Assembly: GCA_036417435.1 (NCBI GenBank)
Contig: CM070899.1
Coordinates: 2,919,001-2,983,000, forward strand
Direction of reading: 5' to 3'
Length of the DNA: 64,000 bases
From: Inia geoffrensis
Taxonomy: Eukaryota; Chordata; Mammalia; Artiodactyla; Iniidae
The notes under the pieces were generated by a model that was not told the origin of the DNA, ran no database searches, and saw nothing but the letters and a program-made list of their open reading frames with translations. The translations under genes were made by a program, and so were the position numbers. Positions 35,531 through 45,961 of the stretch are shown in pieces; the first letter of the stretch is position 1, and the number at the start of each line of letters is the position of its first letter.

Positions 35531-35545
35531 AAATTGCTTCCTTCA

Positions 35546-35950
35546 AATGGACAATTATATGAAGGCTTCTTAAATTTCAAAGCACGTCCACAACACACCA
35601 TTCATTTCCATTTTGCTGCTCTGTTTCCAAGTGAAAGGTAAAGAATTTTTTTCCACACGGAATTTTCTAAAGGCCTAAATATTAAATAGATGTCCCCAAC
35701 GGGGTGACAGTGAAAACGTGGCAAAGTGTGCAGGAGCAATTAACCAAAGGCGGAATGTGTGCATTTCGCCCCAAACTGGATCCCAGTACCCGCCTGCCAC
35801 CGAGGCCACTGCAGCTCTCCGATTATGAATCAGAGGTTCATCTGCAGAGGAATGACTCAGTATAAACTTTTAAATAATGGCTTTAAAAAAAAAAAAAAAA
35901 CCTAAGCCAGCCCAGGGTGAACACGTTCGGCTATGTAGACACCCGAATCG
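35546..35950. other. AT-rich flank left of the CpG island
   Basis: Single-copy DNA with no gene. It ends in a poly(A) run at 35885-35899, after which GC content rises sharply. Confidence 0.5.
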
Positions 35951-36351
35951 GTCCGCTCCTCACCCCGCAACACACAGCCTCGCAGGAGATGCTGATTTCT
36001 CGCCACCCCGGGGCGGGGGGGGTCACGTTTCCAAGAGGCCTCGGCGCCCCGTTTCCTGAAAAGCTGCGGGAGCCCCGGCCCGCGGGCCCCGGCCGGGCCG
36101 GGCCGGAGGACAAAGTTTCCCGAAGTTGAGGCGTCCGGGGGACGGGCGGGCCCGGGCTGGGGCTGGGGCGAGGCGGCGCCGTACCGGGCACTCGCCGCCG
36201 GGCGCCGGGCCTGCGCCGCCCCGGCCCCGCGCCGACCGGCCCCGGGCCCGCCCGCCGCCGAGGGCGCGGGATGGAGCCGCCGGGGATGGAGCCGTCCGCC
36301 GCCCGCCACCCGCCGGGCCCCTTACCCGCGTCCGCGCCGCTCGGCCGGCTC

Positions 36352-36412
36352 AGGAGCTCTGGGCGCGTCCTCCGCCGCGGTCCGCAGCGTCCTGCTCCCC
36401 GGGCAGCCCCAT
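36352..36412 (-). other. Possible upstream ORF (20 codons)
   Basis: A short minus-strand frame starting MGLPGEQDAADRGGG and ending RAQSS then TGA (36352-36350; the given span covers the frame without the full stop codon). If the candidate exon is real, this could damp translation of the main frame. Only position and context support it. Confidence 0.25.
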
Positions 36413-36630
36413 GTCGGGGGGCGGGGAAGGGCCGGCGGCCGCCGCCGCCGCCGGCTGGAAAGTCCCTGCTGGGCTGCAACCCGGCTCGCGCACGCGGCGG
36501 CCGCGCCGCGCCGCGCTCCCTCGCCCTCACGCACCCTCTCGCAGGCACTTCCTCTCGCGCGCTGGAAATCCCCGCCGGCCGCTGGAGCGCGCCCCGGCGC
36601 GCGCCCGCCCCGCCCCCGCCGCCAGGCCCC

Positions 36631-36651
36631 GCGCGCGCGCGCGCGCGCGCG
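36631..36651. repeat. (GC)n alternating tract, 21 bp
   Basis: Strictly alternating purine-pyrimidine GC, the best Z-DNA-forming sequence type, located in the promoter island between the GC boxes and the RFX-like sites. Confidence 0.95.
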
Positions 36652-36736
36652 TGGGAGCTGCGGGAGCCCGCGAGCGCGGCCGGCCCCACGGGCCACGGCC
36701 CCGCGCGCACCCGCTCGGCCCGCGCGCACCCGCCTC

Positions 36737-36786
36737 CCGTTGCTAAGCCCTCCAGCCCGGCGCCAGTCGGCCGGCCTTAGCAACGG
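36737..36786. promoter_or_regulatory. Perfect inverted repeat with RFX-like half-sites
   Basis: CCGTTGCTAAG (36737-36747) and its exact reverse complement CTTAGCAACGG (36776-36786) are separated by 28 bp. GTTGCTA / TAGCAAC is the half-site of the RFX X-box. A standard X-box has two half-sites 0-3 bp apart, so these are two separate half-sites or one cooperative pair. RFX binding would suggest a ciliary or MHC-II-like control; that is inference. Confidence 0.5.
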
Positions 36787-37008
36787 CGCCACGGTGCGGG
36801 CGGGGGCGGCCGCGGGCGCCCCCAGCGCCTGCCAGCCGCCGCGCGCCCTCCCGCCCCCCACCCCCCGCCGCGCTCCGCGCGGCCCTCACCCCGGGCCTCC
36901 ACCCCTTTCCGGGTCGAAAAGCCACGCGAGCCTCGTGGGGGCCCGAAAGGTGCAGGTCCCCTCTCAGTCGGGAGCGATGGCGTCACCCGGTTCAGCAGGG
37001 CAGCCACT

Positions 37009-37320
37009 CTCGGTCACACGCACACGGACACACATTCAACACACAATCCCAAACAACTACTCACAGACACAGGCTCAGACACACTCAGCCAACATGCGTT
37101 CTTACACACTGTCCCTCACACTCAGACACACATGCTCACAAGACATGCATACTCTCACAGACACATGTTCACACGCTCTCGGAGACACACTTGGTCACAG
37201 ACACGATCACGTGCTCTCACACTTGTACACGCATTCACACACCCATGCCCCCTCACACCCATGCACACGGCACACTCTCACACACACACTCGCTCCTACA
37301 CTCGTTCCCTCTCGTCCGCA
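37009..37320. repeat. Degenerate CACA/ACTC-rich tract
   Basis: About 300 bp made of imperfect CACACA, TCACAC, ACACTC and ACACATG units on the plus strand. It starts where the CpG island ends. The plus frame 36740-37495 (251 codons, His/Thr/Leu/Ser-rich here) runs through it and is a repeat artefact. Confidence 0.85.
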
Positions 37321-39375
37321 CGAGCAGGTGGTGGAGCTGAAGGAGACTCGTGACATCTGGGCCCTGATTTCCTCCACTAAGCTGGGAGCTGTCTCAACGT
37401 TGGTTTGTTTGGCATTTCCTTGCTCCCTGGGGTCCTCCCACACCCAGGAAGTTGTGTCTTGGTCAAGTGCGAAGAGTGTGGCCAGTTTGCCGTAAGCTGG
37501 CCTGGGGCCCCAGGACAGAGATCCTGCTGCCCCGTGCACCCCTCTCCTCCCTGGACCCCACACCTTCAGGGGCGTGTGCAGCCTCCAGAGCCAGGGTGCT
37601 TACTTCTCCAGGGGCCTCAGCCCTCTGCCCCCCAAATCATGAAGGATTCCCCATGGTCCTCTAAGACGGTGTCCAGGCGGCTGGGCCTGGCAAGATGGGG
37701 CGCAATGGACGGCCTGTCTCTGCGAGGCTCCAGGCCAACCAAAGAGCAAGGCCACCTCTGCACAAGTTTACAAGTTAACACTGAGGAGATGGAATGGATG
37801 TTTCCTTTTTCTCTGCTCAGGAAGGCTCATAAAGATCCCTAGACCGGCACTGAGACCTGTGTGACCAGCTTAAGCCGGGCTCCCTTCTTATATTTCTCCA
37901 ATGACTTGTTGAATAGAGGCAGGAAGCCCAGCATCTCCTCTGGAGACTTTCTCTGTGGAACATTCCAGAACCCTCGACAGTCCACGGCTCTGGCCCCATC
38001 AGCCCGACTGGTACTTGTTCTCCAGCCACAGAGGTGGGGACTTGGCCAGGCTACAGCAGCGCCCCTCCTTGGGCCACTGAAAGGGCACAGCTGAGTTCAG
38101 ACAGAGAACCCAAGATGGCTGTTGTTCCCCCAGCACCCATGTCAGGGCGACAGGCCAGCCCCAGCCAACCTTCTCACACAGACCCCTGGGCTCCAACCCG
38201 CACCTAGGTCACCAGATGAGCGCCTCCTTCCTTCCCTCTCCGTGGCTTCCTCTCCAGAGCTTTGGGTGTCCTTTCCTGCCTGTCAGAAGCGGTAAAGACC
38301 CTGCCCTCAAAGGGCAGGGTCCACACTGCTTTCCACACCCACACTGCTTTCCACACCCCCCGGCTCCCAGGCCTCTGTGTATCCGCCCATCTCCTCCCAG
38401 GTCCCCAGGCCTGCTCAGGCCACAGTCCTGGGACACTGTCAGCCAGGTCACACTCCCACCTCCTGCCTCACACTATATTGGGATCTTTTTTAAGACTTTG
38501 CCAAAATCAGAGTTTGCCAAAAATTCTCTAGGCTGGACTATTCTTGGTTCTTTTAAAATAAGCAACAAGGTAGAACTTTCAAAGACCCGTCAGAGGTGTT
38601 TTCTACAACTCGTTTTATCCTGTGCCAAAGCAGTATCAAGCAGCATTCAGAATGAATAGATTCAGGTACAAGCCGTGGGTGAGCCCTCTGCTGGGGAGTG
38701 AGGACCTGCTCCTTCTCTTCTTCCCCTTCCTCCCCCTTCTTTCTTTCCTCCAACCGTCTGAGCAGTTCTGGATCCCCTGCTTTGGGGAATTGGAGGGGGA
38801 GCAGCACAAAGAAGTTTGCCCCAAACAGGGCAACGGCTTTGGGGGCGGGCGTTCTGTCCTCCGCAGTTTCGGCCGCTGGGCAGCCGTGATGAGCAGCGAG
38901 GAGAACCAATCACAGCTCTCCTCGCTGCATTTCAAAGGCAGAGCTCTCTGTTCCCTATGGCAACGTGTAACAACAAGCTGACACCATTTCTGGACAAAGA
39001 AATTTCTCTCAGGAATATATGTAGCATTACGTGTTCTGTTTGCTGCATTTCTGGGAGAAGTGCACACAGATATTAGAGTGACTCAAGTACAATGGCTCAG
39101 AAGCCGTTCCTGTCTGTCGTCCAGAGAGGAGGAGAACGTATCCACTGTTTAGTGTAAGGGGTCTTCAGGCCTACGAGAGGGGTTTCACCAGACCTCTCCC
39201 CGAGTGTGATGATCAGACACACAAGTGACACCTCCCCACTCTGAGACCATCAGCTCCCGTGGGTCTGTCTTGGGCTGAAAAGTGCTAGCAACTTCTCCCA
39301 CTGAAACGTATGAAATACCACCTCAGGTGGCCTTGGCACCTGGCAAAATCAAAAAGAGTTCCACTAATTGTTCAG
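37321..39375. other. GC-rich single-copy DNA, no gene recognised
   Basis: Contains a weak L2-like 3' end near 37340-37450, a tandem copy of CACACTGCTTTCCACACC at 38322-38357, and a possible regulatory block at 38840-39080 (see findings). The overlapping frames on both strands have no known domains. Confidence 0.4.
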
Positions 39376-39595
39376 ACAGGTGGCTTCCAAACTTTTTGAA
39401 TACACTTTACATTACAAACCCCTTGTGTATAACACATGTGCATTTATACACACACATATATAACAATGCTTAATCTCAAACATGTGATGTACTCTGTTAT
39501 TTTCTATTCCATTCCATTTATTTTTTAAATGCTGCTTGTGACTCTCTCAACTCACTGTTGGTTCACAATCTGAAGTTTGAGAACACTATCATAAA
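39376..39595 (+). mobile_element. hAT-type MER element (family uncertain)
   Basis: 'TGGCTTCCAAACTTTTTGAATAC', 'TTACATTACAAACCCC', 'CCATTTATTTTTTAAATGCTGC' and an end 'CAATCTGAAGTTTGAGAACAC' give the inverted-repeat terminal pattern (CCAAAC...GTTTGAGAA) of non-autonomous hAT elements. A related copy in the other orientation is at about 42728-42885. Confidence 0.5.
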
Positions 39596-40040
39596 CTAAA
39601 ACAGCTGCCGAAGATGGTGGAAGTGGCCCGGCGTTTGGGGGGGTGCTCATCGTGGGAAAGCACCCCTCTCCCTCCTGCTCCATCATGAGTGTGCACTGCG
39701 GTGCTGGGCTGCAAAGCCAAGGACTCCAGCCCCCCTCCCCTGCCCAGCCCAGTCCTTCAAGTAGACCCTGGCTAACAGCAGAGGTGCCCCTTCTCTGGAC
39801 AGGGATGGCCAAAAACAAATGCAGAGGAAATGGGGCCAGGAGAGGCCCAGGAGGCCTAAGGGTGGGTATGCAAACACAGCCACGGGTTTCGTGCAAGTGA
39901 TGAGAGAAGGGAAGGCAAGGTGGGAGATTTGTATAACTGGCCACAGAAAAGTTTTAATTTTCTCTCATTTCTGTGGGCCTCTTGGGAAGATGAAGTTATC
40001 CTCATTTTAGGGAAACCTGGTTTGGGATTTGTGTGCACAC
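39596..40040. other. Single-copy DNA, nothing recognised
   Basis: No gene or repeat named. Short frames on both strands only. Confidence 0.35.
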
Positions 40041-40041
40041 T

Positions 40042-40090
40042 CACACACACACACACACACACACACACCACCACCACCACCACCACCACC
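40042..40090. repeat. Compound (CA)n(CCA)n microsatellite
   Basis: CA repeats (40042-40068) pass directly into CCA trinucleotide repeats (to 40090). Confidence 0.96.
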
Positions 40091-40699
40091 AGCAGCTCTG
40101 GCACTTTCCCCCAGTCCTTCAGGAGTACATGGGCCCCAGGTAAAGGCCAGCTTCCCACAGGCAGCCTTGACTAGAACCCCACGCCCACACTTCGCTTCCG
40201 AAAAATAAATTCAACTCCACCAAGAAAGGGGGATGTTTTACTGCAGACCTCATGGGAGACAGGGGAGAGGGTTTGCAGCAAGCTCACACAGCAAACTCAT
40301 GAAACCCATGAGAAGCTGAGCGCCTGCCTTACAATCCCACTCAGAGGCTCCACCTGCCTTTGCGGTCACCGTCCCTCTCCCCCAGGTGGGCTCCTTATAG
40401 CCTCTTTGTCCCCCCAACAACTCAGCTCCGGCCTTAGCTGGCAGACCCTGCTCGGCAAACAAAAGCCAGTGGCTGGTGGAGCAGTGCCCTCGGGAGACCC
40501 AGCTCATCCCACCCCGGCAGCATCCAAAGTGAGCTCTGCTCCTCGCAACCCATTAGAAATGAGGGAGAGGGTCATCGGGTCCAAATCAAGTCTTGGATTA
40601 ACGAGACAAGCTGTTTGAAAAGTACAGGAGTTCTAAATCGTCAAAATTGCAATATGCCATCTCACTACGAATATGGGCAACTGTGGTGCCCTTCCTCCT

Positions 40700-41275
40700 C
40701 CCTCCAGGCTGGTGAGGACAAGCCTGAAATGTCACATGATGCTGGATCAAAACAACTTATTCCACCTTCCCCTGGTCCCTCAGTTCATTTGGTCAAGACC
40801 TGCTTGCTGAGCATGACCCCTGCCCAGCTCTCTTCTAGCATGAAACCGATGAACCGCTTGTCCTTTGGGAGTTTACCTTCTAGCAGGTGTAGACCAAATA
40901 AACAAATCACAAGCGAATCTGTAACAGGAGGTGCGACCAAAGCTAGAGAAGAGGAAGGGAAGGAGGGAGGCCTGGAGCAAGTGGCCGAGGGCTGGCGGAT
41001 CAGGTGCCATCTGAGCATAGGCCCGAAGGAGGAGAGGAGGGTGCCATGCGGACATCCGTGGGCAAAGCATCCGGGCAGCGGGAACAGCATGAGTAGACAC
41101 CCTGAGGTCAGTGAGCACTGGGGAGGCTGGTGTGGCTAGAGCCAGTGAGCAGGGGAGAGTCACAGAGGATGGAGGTGACGTGGGGCTTTGGGGAGGGGTG
41201 GAGACGCAGGGCCTTGTGGGTCATCACCAGGACTTTGATTTTGCTCTGAGGTAGGGGCCATTGTAAAGTTGATTG
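40700..41275 (+). mobile_element. Old interspersed repeat, family uncertain
   Basis: Wording such as 'GGGAGTTTACCTTCTAGCAGG', 'GCGGGAACAGCATGAGTAGAC', 'GGCTGGTGTGGCTAGAGC' and 'GCAGGGCCTTGTGGGTCATCACCAG' is a dispersed mammalian repeat related to the one at 12600-13180. The plus frame 40615-41139 (174 codons) is inside it and is not a gene. Confidence 0.45.
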
Positions 41276-42185
41276 ATAGCTTGCGTTCTACCCAAACTAA
41301 CCCTGCGTTTGATCGTACTTCATTGTCCTTCAGCCAATAAACATGTGCCGGGCACTGGGCAAATCCAATGGGCGGGGCGTGACTGCCGCGTGGTGGACGC
41401 GATCACAGCCAAGGATGCCCGGCTCTGGCAAATGGGCACACACACAGGTGTGAGCCAGCAACCAGAAACACAGACCTCCTGGGCGCCGGGGTGGGCGTGT
41501 GGTGTGAGCCCTCGGGCCCAGCGACCTACATCCGGGGCTCTTCCAAAGAAATAAGACCAAACGCCAGGAAACCATTAGGTACCTCCCACCTTCAAAGCCA
41601 GAGAAAGGGAGTGGGTATCACCTTTTGTCTGGTGGCCATCAGGGTGGCGTTCTAAACCCAGCCAACGCTCAGAGTGCCGCGTTTGCTATCGGATGGGGGC
41701 AAGAACCCAGAGCACACTGCCTGCAGGCCAAAGCACCGCTGCCCCATAGGCCACAGGGCTCTGGCCACAGCACTGCTGTCCCCACAGAGCGGCCTTGGCG
41801 GAGCTGCTCGCAGTGGCCGAGGCCCTAGGAGGAACCGAGGGGCTGTGGTTGTCACCTCAGACCCCATGGCTGCCCCTTGCTTACCAGTTCCACCCACGCT
41901 GGTCTCCAGGGAGCCTCCGTGGACCCAGGCTGACTCACCTCCAGGGCCTTTGCCCACGCTGTCCCCTCAGCCCAGAATGCTCTTCCCCCCCAGCTACTTA
42001 CATGATTTACTCTCTCTTCCTTTGGGTCATAGACAGTGGAGGGGATTCCAGATCAAAGATTCGTTCCCAGGACTCACCACAGTGCACCTCCAAATGGGCC
42101 CCTGGCCTGACACGATGCCAGGGACAAGCTCCCCAAAATATCCCAGTGATGAGTTTCCTTGGAACGGTGAACAGGAGGAGTTCAC
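41276..42185. other. GC-rich single-copy DNA, no gene recognised
   Basis: Weak L2-like text around 41880-42020 ('CAGGGCCTTTGCCCACGCTG', 'CCCAGAATGCTCTTCC'). The 176- and 147-codon plus frames (41674-42204, 41795-42238) overlap each other in two frames and lack domains. Confidence 0.4.
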
Positions 42186-42189
42186 TCGA

Positions 42190-42375
42190 GCAGGAGAATT
42201 CTAGAGCAGGAATCAAGAAAGCAGAACTCAGCTCATGACTAACTTGCTGTATGATCTTAGGAAGGCACTTTACCTCCCTGGCCCCGGGTTTCCCCTTTTG
42301 CCGAACGGAAATATGACTGCCTGCCCTACCCCAAGGGGGCTTTGAGAAGGCGGCTGAGGCCAGTGGGGACCAGGC
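42190..42375 (+). mobile_element. MIR SINE
   Basis: 'CTAACTTGCTGTATGATCTTAGG', 'GCACTTTACCTCCCTGGCCC' and 'GGGGGCTTTGAGAAGG' follow MIR in the forward direction. Confidence 0.65.
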
Positions 42376-42727
42376 AGCCAGCGTGTCCCTGAGAGGTGTC
42401 ATGCTACCCAGAAGGCAGGCACAGGGCCTGTATTTCTGATGCTGTTGCCTTTATTACACAAAAAGGATTCACCCACGTCTCCGGGGAGGGAGGGATTGTT
42501 TTAATTTCAGGTGTCCGTGATCAACTGCCATAAGTAAAAGTCACATCTGCCCCACTGTTTTTCAGGGACGTTACCTAATGCTTTCTCCTCACACTGTCAG
42601 GGATGTTAAATTGACGACAAATTTGCTTATCAATCCCCTGAAAAGTATTTTCTGAGGGATTGGTCCTCAGACCTACACTGTGGATACGACAAGCTGTCAG
42701 AATTGTGCCAGCCCCTTTACCTGGGAT

Positions 42728-42885
42728 GTGGTGTTTTTCAAACTGCAGTTTGTAATCTACGAATTGGTTGAAAACTCAGTTCAGTGGGTATGACTGGCAT
42801 CTTTTTTAAAAATGAAATGAAATAAAATAAAATAGGAAATAGCAAAATGCTTCTTACTAGGTCGGTGTAGTTTTGTGAACCTTTT
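42728..42885 (-). mobile_element. hAT-type MER element (family uncertain), reverse copy
   Basis: 'GTTTTTCAAACTGCAGTTTG', 'TTGGTTGAAAACTCAGTTCAG', 'GGCATCTTTTTTAAAAATG' then AAATAAAATAAAATA mirror the element at 39376-39595 in the opposite direction. Confidence 0.45.
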
Positions 42886-45723
42886 GTCTTAGTTCTGCAT
42901 GGGGACACACAAGTAAGTTTGTCTGTCCTGAGGTAAAATGCATTTCTTGTCGTACCTTCTGGTGCTAGATGTTCAAAAAGCCACTATGCTAATGGAAACA
43001 TGAATCAAGTGTATGTAGTTTAAAAGTTATTTTCCTCACGTGTGCTGACACATCTGTCTCGTGTGCCCTGCCCGTTGGAATTTCCACCCACTCTGGGGTG
43101 AAATACTCAAAATTAGTAGCATCTGGGTTAATGAGGCTTTGCTATATTCAAAAAATAAACGATGGTGCGGTTCAACTTGGGTGCGTCCTCCTGAAGAGTA
43201 CTGAACGGAGGACCCTGGGCCCACTTCTCTGTGCACTTCACTGCCAGAGGCTTTGGTCCACTTGGCCATTTCCCTCACTCTCTCCTCGGTGGAAAGGCCT
43301 GGGCAGCCCTTAAAACATGTGGCTAAGTGAGTCAAGGCAGGAAGGAAGGGAGGAAGGCAGGGAGGAATGAGTGGACCATCTGCCCCAGGCCAAATCTGCC
43401 CCGTCCACTTCATGTACCTCCAGTTTTGCTTCATCAGTAAGCGGCCCCCCCACTCAGGACTCTGGCCTGCGGGTGGGTTCAGGGCTGGGGCCACCTCCAA
43501 GCCTCCGCACAGGAGAGGTTTACCGTGCGGTCATCTGTCGAGAAGAGCGTCCGAGGGCTTGTCCTGAATCCTCATTGCCAGCGCAAGCGCAAGTCCTCCG
43601 TTTAACGTGTGGATTTGGGGCAGATCTGGGGCTGTTGAAGGTTGGCGGTCTTTGGCCACCCCTTGGGCTCACTGCTGAGGGCGGATTCAGAGGAAAACCG
43701 GGGCCTGGCATGTGCCCGCCCCAGGCCGATCAGGAACCCGCTCTAGAACCCCGCGGATTTCACGTTTGGGGGAGCTGCCACCCAAGCAGCTGGTTTGTTC
43801 TTTCTTCCCAGGTTGTGTCTGGGGCAGCCCAGGTGTACTTGCGTCTTGTGATTCACTTGAAACATGTGATTAGAAAGCCAGCTGCAACCAAACTTGGGAG
43901 CACTTTAAGGCCTCGAGCATAAGCTGAGGCCGCTGGTGAGTGAGCCGGTGTGAAGGAATACAGTCCAGCCCATCCTTCCACAGTTGGGATGGAGTTTCCA
44001 ATCTGGAGGCCAAAAGGGATCTAATTAGCCCTGCAATGGCCATACCTCCTCTGTCCTGGGTGACAAGGATAAAACATCAGCAGATTTACAAATTCAGGCT
44101 CTCCTTACAGCTCTGGCTAATCTATTGCTCTAAGACGTTAATTTCCGTGGATAATTTGCAACGTAGGTGATTTTTCAAACTACCAAGTTTGAATTTCCCT
44201 CTACTGTTTTTCAACATGGACCCAAATAAGGTCATTTCACAGCGGGGAAGCTAACATTGCTATGTGCTGATACCTAAAATGACAGTCTTGGGGCTTCTTT
44301 AAGTAAATAATTATTTTCTTTGTAATTAGCAGGATACTTCAATAACCTGCTTTATCAGTCTAACAAGAGCTTGCTAAACACCAGCTCTACGGTACTTCCT
44401 AAAGCGGGGGAGGCAGAGCCGGCATTAGGAGACTTGAGGACATGACTAAAGGGACAGGACTGGTACAGGTGTCCACCTGGGCTCTCTCCTGACCCTCGGG
44501 CCCAGGTCCCAGGTGTCTTGGGCCCATCCCTGCACCTCTTAGGTGGTGTTCTGGGGGCTAATAACAGCCAGCAGCCAGTTTAAGTCAGTGGGCCAGAGCT
44601 CAGGTGAGACCTCCCCGTGAAGTTGCCCACGGAGGTGAGGCCCACGGAGGTAGGGGACGCTCAGGCGCTTGGGCCATGAGGCAGGGCGGCTGCCCCAATG
44701 GCTGTGTGGACAGGAAAGGGCCTTTCCTCCCTTGCTGTTTCTTTTTGAGTATGAGGCGAACTAAAAAATTTCCCCACAGATGGTTAAGGAACCAAAATTG
44801 GACGCTCTAACTTTGGTTTGGGGATTTTATTCTTCTGACAGAGCGCTTCATTCTGCAACTCCAAATGCAGAAACTGCGCAGCCAGGGCCCCCGAATCAAG
44901 GCTCTTCTGGGCAGCAGCTTCCAGGTCGCTCCCCGGAAAGGGTACCGTTGGACCCTGGGCTTCCCTTTGACCCTGTCCTCTCCGGGAAACAATTTGAATA
45001 GGCCCGCGTCTGTCTGAAGTCACCTGGGTCGTTAGGGAATGGGACTCGGGTAAATGTGGCATCTCTTGATTCCCCAAACAAAACAAAAAGTTAGAAAAGG
45101 ATTAAGGAAAAGTTCCCCAGTTTGTCCAGAGCCTTGATTCCACGTCTTCTCCCACCATTTTTAAGGATAAATAAGATGGATTTTGCCCCAGGATCAGTAA
45201 AAAAAAATGACATCCACTTACGTATCTCTGAAATAGTCATTCATTCATACACTTAAAATGTTTACTGGACACCTGAGGAATGGGATCTACCCCGAGTCTG
45301 TTCCACTCGTAAACCCCCAAAAGCTGCCCAGCCCTGCAGGGGGTGGGGGATTGCAGCACCCCACTCTGTGAGCCCAACTAATGCTGCGCATCACTGTCTT
45401 TGAAGGCATCTCCCCGAACCCCTCTTTTACCTCACTCTGTGCGAGCTTCGAGCTTCATGACCCCTGGGACGGACTTGGAAACGAGGCAGCCGTGAACTCG
45501 CTGAGTGTGATTTCAGAATTGTGTATTGTGAGGTTTTTGCCCCTGGACAAGGGTCCAGCTGTCACCATATTGTCAGAAGACCTGAAACCCTAATAATGCA
45601 GCAGAATCTCTGACATTTGCCCGGAGAACAAGACATCCTAAGCGTACAACTCCTAATACCTTTTGTAATTAGGCCAAACCCAGTAGCATTGTTCAGCTAC
45701 ACACACAGAAGTTAGGATCTTTC
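42886..45723. other. Single-copy DNA; contains an AT-rich homeodomain-site island
   Basis: No coding gene is recognised. The 183-codon plus frame 43371-43922 overlaps a 154-codon minus frame and has no domain. The block at about 43950-44345 is AT-rich and repeat-free with TAATTA-type sites (see findings). Near 44625-44650 CCCACGGAGGT is duplicated. Confidence 0.4.
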
Positions 45724-45738
45724 CAAAATGCTGGGATT

Positions 45739-45924
45739 GGGCTTCCCTGGTGGCGCAGCGGTTGAGAGTCCGCCTGCCGATGCGGGGGACGCGGGTTCGT
45801 GCCCCGGTCCGGGAAGATCCCACATGCCGCGGAGAGGCTGGGCCCGCGAGCCATGGCCGCTGAGTCTGCGCCTCCGGAGCCTGTGCTCCGCAACGGGAGA
45901 GGCCACACAGTGAGAGGCCCACGT

Positions 45925-45961
<37 letters not shown>

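Larger units (their letters stand above)
36326..36900 (-). other. Candidate non-coding first exon of a leftward gene
   Basis: On the minus strand a good donor, CGCG|GTAAGG, has its intron GT at 36325-36324. Just upstream an ATG (36412-36410) opens a 20-codon frame that stops at 36352-36350 before the donor, so this exon could not itself carry the main coding start in that frame. It would be a 5' UTR exon with a small upstream ORF, with translation starting in a later exon. The transcription start would lie somewhere near 36650-36900, close to the GC boxes and RFX-like sites. No matching downstream exon was recognised in 1-36000, so first intron length and gene identity are unknown. Alternative: a rightward gene, for example from the ATG at 36411 on the plus strand whose frame begins MSGGGEGP and then Ala-rich, but its Kozak context is poor and no donor fits well. 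Confidence 0.4.
35950..37000. promoter_or_regulatory. CpG island, probable TATA-less promoter
   Basis: About 1 kb with a very dense CpG content, far above anything else in the window. It is densest at 36050-36900. Seen in it: GC boxes (CCGCCCCGCCCCCGCC at 36606-36621), (GC)n at 36631-36651, RFX-like half-sites in an inverted repeat (36737-36747 and 36776-36786), no TATA box, and a minus-strand splice donor at 36325. Islands like this normally mark promoters of broadly expressed or developmental genes and keep CpG because they are unmethylated in the germline. The long frames on both strands (up to 259 codons) are products of GC richness. I cannot name the gene. Confidence 0.85.

Noticed and set aside
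35931..36861. Long open frames on both strands of the CpG island (up to 259 codons)
   Set aside because: They overlap in several frames, are built of Ala, Arg, Gly and Pro, show no domain and have antisense partners of equal length. GC-rich DNA lacks stop codons by chance.
36740..37495. 251-codon plus frame across the end of the CpG island
   Set aside because: More than a third of it is translated CACA repeat (His/Thr/Ser/Leu). No known protein resembles it.
41674..42238. 176- and 147-codon plus frames
   Set aside because: They overlap each other in two frames and run into L2-like and MIR sequence.
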